Under the pieces are notes generated by a model, which worked only from the letters and a program-made list of their open reading frames with translations, did no database searches and was not told the origin of the DNA. A stretch of DNA of 64,000 nt from Vibrio sp. SS-MA-C1-2 (GTDB lineage: Bacteria; Pseudomonadota; Gammaproteobacteria; Enterobacterales; Vibrionaceae). The position numbers were made by a program, and so were the translations under genes. Positions 58,658 to 64,000 of the stretch are shown here, piece after piece. The DNA is taken from positions 2,716,025-2,780,024 of the forward strand of contig NZ_CP090981.1 in the NCBI RefSeq assembly GCF_021513135.1, in the 5' to 3' direction. Position 1 is the first letter of the stretch. Each line of letters starts with the position of its first letter.

Positions 58658-59148
58658 CGTAAATCCCCCTTTTGGCTTTCTTAGATTATTTGTATTTCTA
58701 TAAATTATGTCTATTTGTTAAATGTATTAAGCTTTATTAGATTCAGAGCTAGTGTAAATGGTTTAATTATCATCGCAAATTAAATCACCTGTAAATGTGA
58801 TTTTAGTCACCAAAAAAAGTGAAATAGGAAAAAAAACCTAGTCATAAAGGGAAACTTATTTTATCATTAAAAATAACATTGCGACATCAGAATACTTTTA
58901 TTGAAACTTTTTTTAAATGATAAAAAAGCACTGCCCTTGATGATTTAACACTTTGACCTCATCAATGAATTACTTACTAAACAGTGTGTTAATAAAGGGG
59001 TTTACAGAGTTCTATTTCACGATAATGTTCGCATACCTAATTTAATCTAGTTGATTCACAGCGACTCTTTACGCTTCAGTAGCCAGTAAATTTGAATCAG
59101 CTAATAACAAATATTTAGTAACAGCCCAATTTTGAGGAAATGATACTT
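58658..59148. promoter_or_regulatory. Divergent nagE / nagA control region with CRP site and NagC-like operator
   Basis: These 491 bp hold no gene. A CRP site TGTGATTTTAGTCACC is at 58796-58811 (nine of ten conserved positions). Next to it, 58762-58784 is an inverted repeat TTTAATT-N9-AATTAAA around a central CATCGC, similar to NagC operators in E. coli but unproven. Divergent nagE/nagA control by NagC and CRP is known in enterics. Confidence 0.6.
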
Positions 59149-60294
59149 ATGAGTCATTCAACACATTATGCACTGACCAATGGACGCATCTATACCGGCT
59201 ATGACGTACTTGATGATCATGCCGTTATTATTAACAATGAATTAATCGAAGCCATTGTTCCTGTAGCCGAACTTTCTGCCGAATTAGCCACTGTTGATGT
59301 ACAGGGTGCAAATATTACTCCGGGGTTTATTGATCTGCAGCTCAATGGTTGTGGTGGTGTGATGTTTAATAATGATATTAGCCCTGACACATTAGCAACC
59401 ATGCACCAAGCTAACTTGAAATCAGGTTGTACAAGCTTCTTACCGACATTTATCACCTCTTCTGATGATGGAATGAAAGCCGCGATTAAAGCAACCCATC
59501 AATATCAAGCGCAACATAAAAATCATACGTTAGGTGTTCATTTAGAAGGCCCGTACCTCAATATAGAGAAAAAAGGGATTCACAGCGTAGATTATATTCG
59601 TGAACCTGATGCGGAGATGATCCAATATATTTGTGATCATGCTGATGTCGTGGCTAAAATCACTCTTGCGCCAGAAAAATGCCCAACAAAATACATTAAA
59701 CAGTTAGCTGATGCTGGTATTGTGGTTTCTGCTGGTCACTCAAATGCAACCTATCAAGAAGCTCGCATCGGGTTTAGTGCAGGGATTACCTTTACCACTC
59801 ACCTATTTAATGCCATGACCTCTATTGCGGGTCGAGATCCAGGTTTAGTCGGTGCCATTTATGACAGCAGTGAAGTTTATAGTGGTGTGATTGCCGATGG
59901 CTTTCATGTCTCTTATGCAAACATTCGTCTAGCCCATCGAGTTAAAGGTGAAAAATTAGTGCTTGTTTCTGATGCCACGGCTCCCGCAGGTGCAAATATT
60001 GACTCTTTTGATTTTGTAGGAAAAACGGTTTATTACAAAGATGGCAAATGTTTTGGTGAAGATGGCACCTTAGGTGGTTCAGCGGTGACCATGATTGAAT
60101 CAGTGGAAAACACGGTTAAGCATGTGGGTATCGCTCTTGATGAAACATTGCGTATGGCATCACTTTATCCAGCCAAAGCCATTAACGTTGCTGATCGTTT
60201 AGGTGCACTTAAAGCGGGCTATATCGCTAACATTACTATTTTTGATAACAGCTTTAACGTAAAAGCAACCGTCGTTAATGGTCAATATCATTAA
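59149..60294 (+). CDS. nagA: N-acetylglucosamine-6-phosphate deacetylase NagA
   Basis: NagA deacetylates GlcNAc-6-P to GlcN-6-P. The 381-residue protein from the ATG at 59149 ([28 protein letters not shown]) has [19 protein letters not shown], the metal-ligand motif [32 protein letters not shown] and the catalytic Asp in [10 protein letters not shown]. An ATG at 59140 is 1 nt from GAGGA, so 59149 (10 nt away) is chosen. The chain is about the usual length (E. coli 382). It is followed by nagC. Confidence 0.95.
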   Translation: MSHSTHYALTNGRIYTGYDVLDDHAVIINNELIEAIVPVAELSAELATVDVQGANITPGFIDLQLNGCGGVMFNNDISPDTLATMHQANLKSGCTSFLPTFITSSDDGMKAAIKATHQYQAQHKNHTLGVHLEGPYLNIEKKGIHSVDYIREPDAEMIQYICDHADVVAKITLAPEKCPTKYIKQLADAGIVVSAGHSNATYQEARIGFSAGITFTTHLFNAMTSIAGRDPGLVGAIYDSSEVYSGVIADGFHVSYANIRLAHRVKGEKLVLVSDATAPAGANIDSFDFVGKTVYYKDGKCFGEDGTLGGSAVTMIESVENTVKHVGIALDETLRMASLYPAKAINVADRLGALKAGYIANITIFDNSFNVKATVVNGQYH

Positions 60295-60324
60295 TAATAT
60301 GATTTTCAACAAATAATTTGTTAA

Positions 60325-60403
60325 ATCGCCTTACATATTAAGTGTTAAGGCGATATGCTAACACTCTTGATAACGGATATTTCATCATGGAATATCCGTT
60401 ATC
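60325..60403 (+). repeat. Two tandem stem-loops between nagA and nagC
   Basis: First stem ATCGCCTTA / TAAGGCGAT (60325-60354, 12-nt loop), then a perfect 13-bp stem GATAACGGATATT / AATATCCGTTATC with a 9-nt loop (60369-60403). Neither is followed by a T-run. They probably shape mRNA decay or partial termination between nagA and nagC. Confidence 0.6.
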
Positions 60404-60510
60404 TATTATATATAAATAGATATATGCAATTAAGCACTATGCGAGTAAAGACCTTACTACAAGGATAGCGTTTAATGTCGCTCATAGATTGATGATAAGG
60501 AGCCAGAGCA

Positions 60511-61728
60511 ATGGCAACAGAAAAAATAGGTAATATCGACCTTGTAAAGCAACTTAACAGTGCCGTTGTCTATCGCCTGATTGATCGTAAAGGTCCGATA
60601 TCTCGAATTCAAATCGCAGAAATTAGCCAGCTAGCTCCGGCAAGTATTACTAAAATCACTCGTCAACTAATCGAACGAGGATTAATAAAAGAAGTTGCAC
60701 AACAAGCATCAACCGGTGGCAGAAGACCGATATCTTTAACCTGTGAGTATCAACCCTTTCAAGCGATTGCGATTCGTATTGGTCGCGATAATATCGAATT
60801 AAGCTTATATGACTTATCGGGTCATGAACTCGCCAATATGAAGGCGGACTTCCCATATACTAGCCAAGATAGCTTAGTCAAAGGGTTAATTAATCATATC
60901 ACTGCATTTATCGCCAAAAATAACACCATTATTACAGAGTTATTAGCCATCGGTATTTCATTACCTGGTCTATTAGATCCAGATACAGGTCGTGTCAGTT
61001 ATATCCCAAATATTGAAGTCGAAGATTTACACCTAACTGAAATTATCGAACTACAATTTAAAATAAGCTGTTTTATTGGAAATGATATTCGCTCTCTCGC
61101 CCTTGCTGAACATTACTTTGGTGTCAGTACCGACGTACAAGATTCAATCGTTATTAGTGTTCATAATGGTACCGGTGCAGGAATTATGGTGAATGGCAGC
61201 ATCTTTTTAGGTCATAACCGTAATGTCGGTGAAATCGGTCATATTCAAGTGGATCCTTTAGGTGAGCACTGCCAATGCGGTAACTTTGGTTGTCTAGAGA
61301 CAGTCGCCTCAAATCCAGCATTAATTAACCATGTAAAAACTCGCATGGCACAAGGTTATCCAAGTATCTTACAAGATAAAGAACAGATCACCGTTAAAGA
61401 TATTTGTGAGGCCGCTCTAAATTACGATGAGTTAGCCAAACAAGCAATCTTGCAGCTTGGTAATCACCTAGGCAAAGTGATCGCAATGACCATCAATCTA
61501 TTTAATCCAGAGAAAATTATTATTGCTGGTGATATCACTCAAGCAAAACAAGTTCTCTTCCCCATTATTCAACGCTGCATTGATAGTCAGTCACTGCCGA
61601 CATTTAGGCAAGAGTTACCCATTGTAGAATCCACGCTATTCCACCAGCCAACTATTGGAGCATTTGCAACCATCAAGCGCTCAATGTTAGATGGGATTCT
61701 GTTGCAACGCATTTTAGAGAAAAAATAA
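60511..61728 (+). CDS. nagC: N-acetylglucosamine repressor NagC
   Basis: NagC is a ROK-family transcription regulator that represses nag and related genes unless GlcNAc-6-P binds. The 405-residue protein has an N-terminal winged helix-turn-helix (VVYRLIDRKGPISRIQIAEISQLAPASITKITRQLIERG, about 18-56). The sugar-kinase-like ROK domain has the zinc motif HCQCGNFGCLE and the ROK core VHNGTGAGIMVNG. It lies downstream of nagA, as in E. coli nagBACD, though no nagB is in this window. Confidence 0.95.
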   Translation: MATEKIGNIDLVKQLNSAVVYRLIDRKGPISRIQIAEISQLAPASITKITRQLIERGLIKEVAQQASTGGRRPISLTCEYQPFQAIAIRIGRDNIELSLYDLSGHELANMKADFPYTSQDSLVKGLINHITAFIAKNNTIITELLAIGISLPGLLDPDTGRVSYIPNIEVEDLHLTEIIELQFKISCFIGNDIRSLALAEHYFGVSTDVQDSIVISVHNGTGAGIMVNGSIFLGHNRNVGEIGHIQVDPLGEHCQCGNFGCLETVASNPALINHVKTRMAQGYPSILQDKEQITVKDICEAALNYDELAKQAILQLGNHLGKVIAMTINLFNPEKIIIAGDITQAKQVLFPIIQRCIDSQSLPTFRQELPIVESTLFHQPTIGAFATIKRSMLDGILLQRILEKK

Positions 61729-61776
61729 ACGTCGTAAAATTCAACGTTAAATTTATTTCTCTCCATAACGCTTCCC

Positions 61777-61818
61777 ACTCCTTAGCTGTACACTTTTCAT
61801 CCGGCTAAGGAGTTTTTT
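61777..61818 (+). terminator. Intrinsic terminator of nagC
   Basis: A perfect 10-bp stem ACTCCTTAGC / GCTAAGGAGT with a 17-nt loop runs into TTTTTT. It lies 49 bp past the nagC stop. The following 260 bp up to asnB hold only AT-rich promoter-like sequence. Confidence 0.88.
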
Positions 61819-62081
61819 ACTCTATCTATATTGTTAAACTTTACTTTAGATCTGCAATACCAATAACTTACTCCATCAATAATCAATGAACCAAAATTGA
61901 TTAAAACCCAACTAACTCCATATAAAATTCACTATTTCACCTCTAAACTGAATAATATTCATCATCATTGCTTTTTAATTTAATAATTTGATAATTATGT
62001 TGCTTTTTCGTGTAAAAAAGGCAAATTAAAGGTATAGAAATTATAACAACTAAGCGACAAGCGAAATATAAGAGGGAATTT

Positions 62082-63749
62082 ATGTGTTCGATCTTCGGTA
62101 TTCTTGATATTAAATCCGATCCAAAAGCTCTGCGTACATCTGCTTTAGAGATGTCAAAAAAAATGCGTCACCGAGGCCCAGACTGGTCTGGTATCTACGC
62201 ATCAGACAAAGCAATATTAAGCCATGAACGTCTATCTATTGTTGGTTTAAATAGTGGTGCACAGCCTTTATACTCAACCGACAAAAAACAGATCCTAGCT
62301 GTTAATGGTGAAATCTATAACCACCATGAACTAAAAGCATCTCAAACACCTGATTACCCTTTCCAGACTGAATCAGATTGTGAAATCATTCTTGCGCTAT
62401 ATAAAGAGAAAGGTGAAAAATTACTGGAAGATCTAAATGGTATATTTGCCTTTATTCTTTATGATGAAGAGCAAGATGCTTACTTAATCGGTCGTGACCA
62501 TATTGGTATAATTCCTCTTTATCAAGGTTATGATGAGCACGGTAACTACTACGTTGCTTCAGAGATGAAAGCATTAGTGCCTGTTTGTAAAACAATTAGC
62601 GAATTTCCTCCGGGTAGCTTCTTATGGAGCAAGACCGGTCAGCCAGTACGTTACTACAAGCGTGATTGGATGGAATATGATTCAGTAAAAGACGCTGAAA
62701 CAAATAAAGTGGCATTAAAAGATGCATTAGAAAATGCGGTTAAGCGTCAATTAATGACGGATGTTCCTTACGGTGTTCTACTTTCTGGTGGTCTAGACTC
62801 TTCTGTTATCTCTGCCATCACCAAAAAGTTTGCAGCTCGCCGTATTGAAGATGATGAAAAGAGTGAAGCTTGGTGGCCAACACTACACTCATTTGCTATC
62901 GGTCTAGAGGGTGCGCCAGATCTTAAAGCCGCGCAAGAAGTTGCTGAGCACCTAGGTACGGTTCACCACGAAATGGTTTATACCATTCAAGAAGGTTTAG
63001 ATGCGATTAAAGATGTTATCTACCACATTGAAACCTACGATGTCACAACCATTCGCGCATCAACCCCAATGTACTTAATGTCTCGTAAGATCCGAGCAAT
63101 GGGGATCAAGATGGTACTTTCTGGTGAAGGGGCTGATGAGGTCTTTGGCGGTTACCTTTACTTCCATAAAGCACCTGATGCTAAAGAATTCCATGAAGAG
63201 ACAGTACGTAAGCTATTAGCATTAAACATGTTTGACTGTGCTCGTGCTAACAAATCGATGGCAGCATGGGGTGTAGAAGCGCGTGTACCGTTCTTAGACA
63301 AAGAATTCCTTGATGTTGCTATGCGTATCAAGCCTGATGACAAGATGTGTGGTAACGGTAAGATGGAGAAACATATCGTTCGTGAATGTTTCGAAGATTA
63401 TCTACCAGAGTCGGTTGCTTGGCGTCAAAAAGAGCAGTTCTCTGATGGTGTAGGTTATGGTTGGATTGATACACTTCGTGCTGTTGCTGAAGAAAAAGTA
63501 ACAAACCAACAGATGGAGAGCGCTGCATTCCGCTTCCCATACAACACACCTACAACTAAAGAAGCTTACGTATACCGTGAACTATTTGCAGAACTTTTCC
63601 CATTAGAAGATGCAGCTAAATGTGTTCCCGGTGGTCCATCCGTCGCTTGCTCAACAGCAAAAGCATTAGAGTGGGATGAGCAATTAAAGAACTGCCTTGA
63701 TCCTTCTGGACGCGCAGTCGCTTCTATTCATAACGAAGCTTATTCTTAA
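62082..63749 (+). CDS. asnB: Asparagine synthase (glutamine-hydrolysing) B
   Basis: AsnB makes asparagine from aspartate, ATP and glutamine. The 555-residue protein has the glutaminase nucleophile Cys2 (MCSIFGILDIK), HRGPDWSG, NGEIYNH, and the synthetase PP-loop GVLLSGGLDSSVISA (about 228-242). SGEGADEVFGGY and EARVPFLDKEFLD follow. Length matches E. coli AsnB (554). The start is preceded by AGAGGGA about 7 nt upstream. It lies downstream of nagC with its own terminator, as in E. coli. Confidence 0.97.
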   Translation: MCSIFGILDIKSDPKALRTSALEMSKKMRHRGPDWSGIYASDKAILSHERLSIVGLNSGAQPLYSTDKKQILAVNGEIYNHHELKASQTPDYPFQTESDCEIILALYKEKGEKLLEDLNGIFAFILYDEEQDAYLIGRDHIGIIPLYQGYDEHGNYYVASEMKALVPVCKTISEFPPGSFLWSKTGQPVRYYKRDWMEYDSVKDAETNKVALKDALENAVKRQLMTDVPYGVLLSGGLDSSVISAITKKFAARRIEDDEKSEAWWPTLHSFAIGLEGAPDLKAAQEVAEHLGTVHHEMVYTIQEGLDAIKDVIYHIETYDVTTIRASTPMYLMSRKIRAMGIKMVLSGEGADEVFGGYLYFHKAPDAKEFHEETVRKLLALNMFDCARANKSMAAWGVEARVPFLDKEFLDVAMRIKPDDKMCGNGKMEKHIVRECFEDYLPESVAWRQKEQFSDGVGYGWIDTLRAVAEEKVTNQQMESAAFRFPYNTPTTKEAYVYRELFAELFPLEDAAKCVPGGPSVACSTAKALEWDEQLKNCLDPSGRAVASIHNEAYS

Positions 63750-63813
63750 TATTCTGTATGACTTCAGGTATAACGCTAAAAATTAGCAGAATATAATATT
63801 TTAATTCTTCCCA

Positions 63814-63843
63814 AAATAGCACTTTTAAGTGCTATTTTTTTTA
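63814..63843 (+). terminator. Intrinsic terminator of asnB
   Basis: A perfect 11-bp stem AAATAGCACTT / AAGTGCTATTT with a 2-nt (TT) apex, running into a run of T residues. It lies about 65 bp past the stop. The remaining bases to 64000 hold nothing recognised. Confidence 0.85.
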
Positions 63844-64000
63844 TCTGTCACATTGGATTTAACGACCTGCCTCGATAAGAAAAGAATTGAATACCAGTAA
63901 ACAATCGATATTCAACTAGATAAATATTCATAAAAATTGAATATCAAAAACGGACACAAAACATTTGCCTATTTATCAATCAAAACCCTCCCCCGTAATG

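Overview
The window comes from a low-GC gammaproteobacterium, almost certainly a member of the Vibrionaceae (Photobacterium/Aliivibrio/Vibrio type). The basis is gene order (cydABX-ybgE-ybgC-tolQRAB; seqA-pgm; ybfF-DUF2788-fldA-fur-glnS-nagE/nagAC-asnB), protein similarity recalled from E. coli and Vibrio homologues, and 128-bp ERIC/IRU-type palindromic repeats scattered between genes. It is core chromosome: no prophage, integrase, transposase, CRISPR array, rRNA or tRNA gene was seen. About 55 protein genes are supported, two of which (cydX and the 5' part of tolB) are easy to miss.

Layout. 1-3145: tol-pal envelope operon (ybgC-tolQ-tolR-tolA-tolB, minus strand, tolB cut by the window edge). 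3286-6498: cytochrome bd oxidase operon cydA-cydB-cydX-ybgE, minus strand, behind an AT-rich control region with a perfect FNR box. 6983-11366: ruvC, ruvA-ruvB and aspS, minus strand. 11762-13730: cmoA and cmoB (tRNA wobble-uridine modification). 13854-17352: a poorly characterised three-gene cluster encoding a retropepsin-like lipoprotein, an inactive transglutaminase fused to a 7-TM domain, and an ATP-grasp glutamate-ligase-like enzyme. This is the most interesting system here. 17482-22222: yecM, a MATE exporter, argS and a HIT-family gene. 22549-28065: metal uptake, with feoABC (Fur and FNR sites) and znuA / znuCB (divergent around a Zur box). 29222-34270: two LamB-family porins and two tandem MalM-like lipoproteins, with a MalT/CRP-like control cluster in front of the canonical lamB. 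34804-46288: TCA cycle block sucDCBA-sdhBADC on the minus strand, divergent from gltA; sdhA carries a one-base frameshift in a C6/G6 run. 47002-48123: an OmpU/OmpC-type general porin. 48717-57169: ybgI, pgm, seqA, ybfF, DUF2788, fldA, a DUF4442 gene, fur and glnS. 57170-63749: N-acetylglucosamine module nagE / nagA-nagC, followed by asnB.

How the genes fit together. Much of the window is respiration and carbon flow under redox and cAMP control: cyd (FNR, probable ArcA), sdh-suc-gltA, nag (CRP and a NagC-like operator) and the maltoporin region (MalT/CRP). Metal homeostasis is self-contained: fur itself, the Fur-type site at feo and the Zur-type site at znu all lie in the same window. Most transcription units end in clear intrinsic terminators, which are listed.

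All family assignments were made by reading translations and recalling family features; no database search was run. Start codons were moved from the longest open frame to an internal start wherever a Shine-Dalgarno sequence and the conserved N-terminus agreed.
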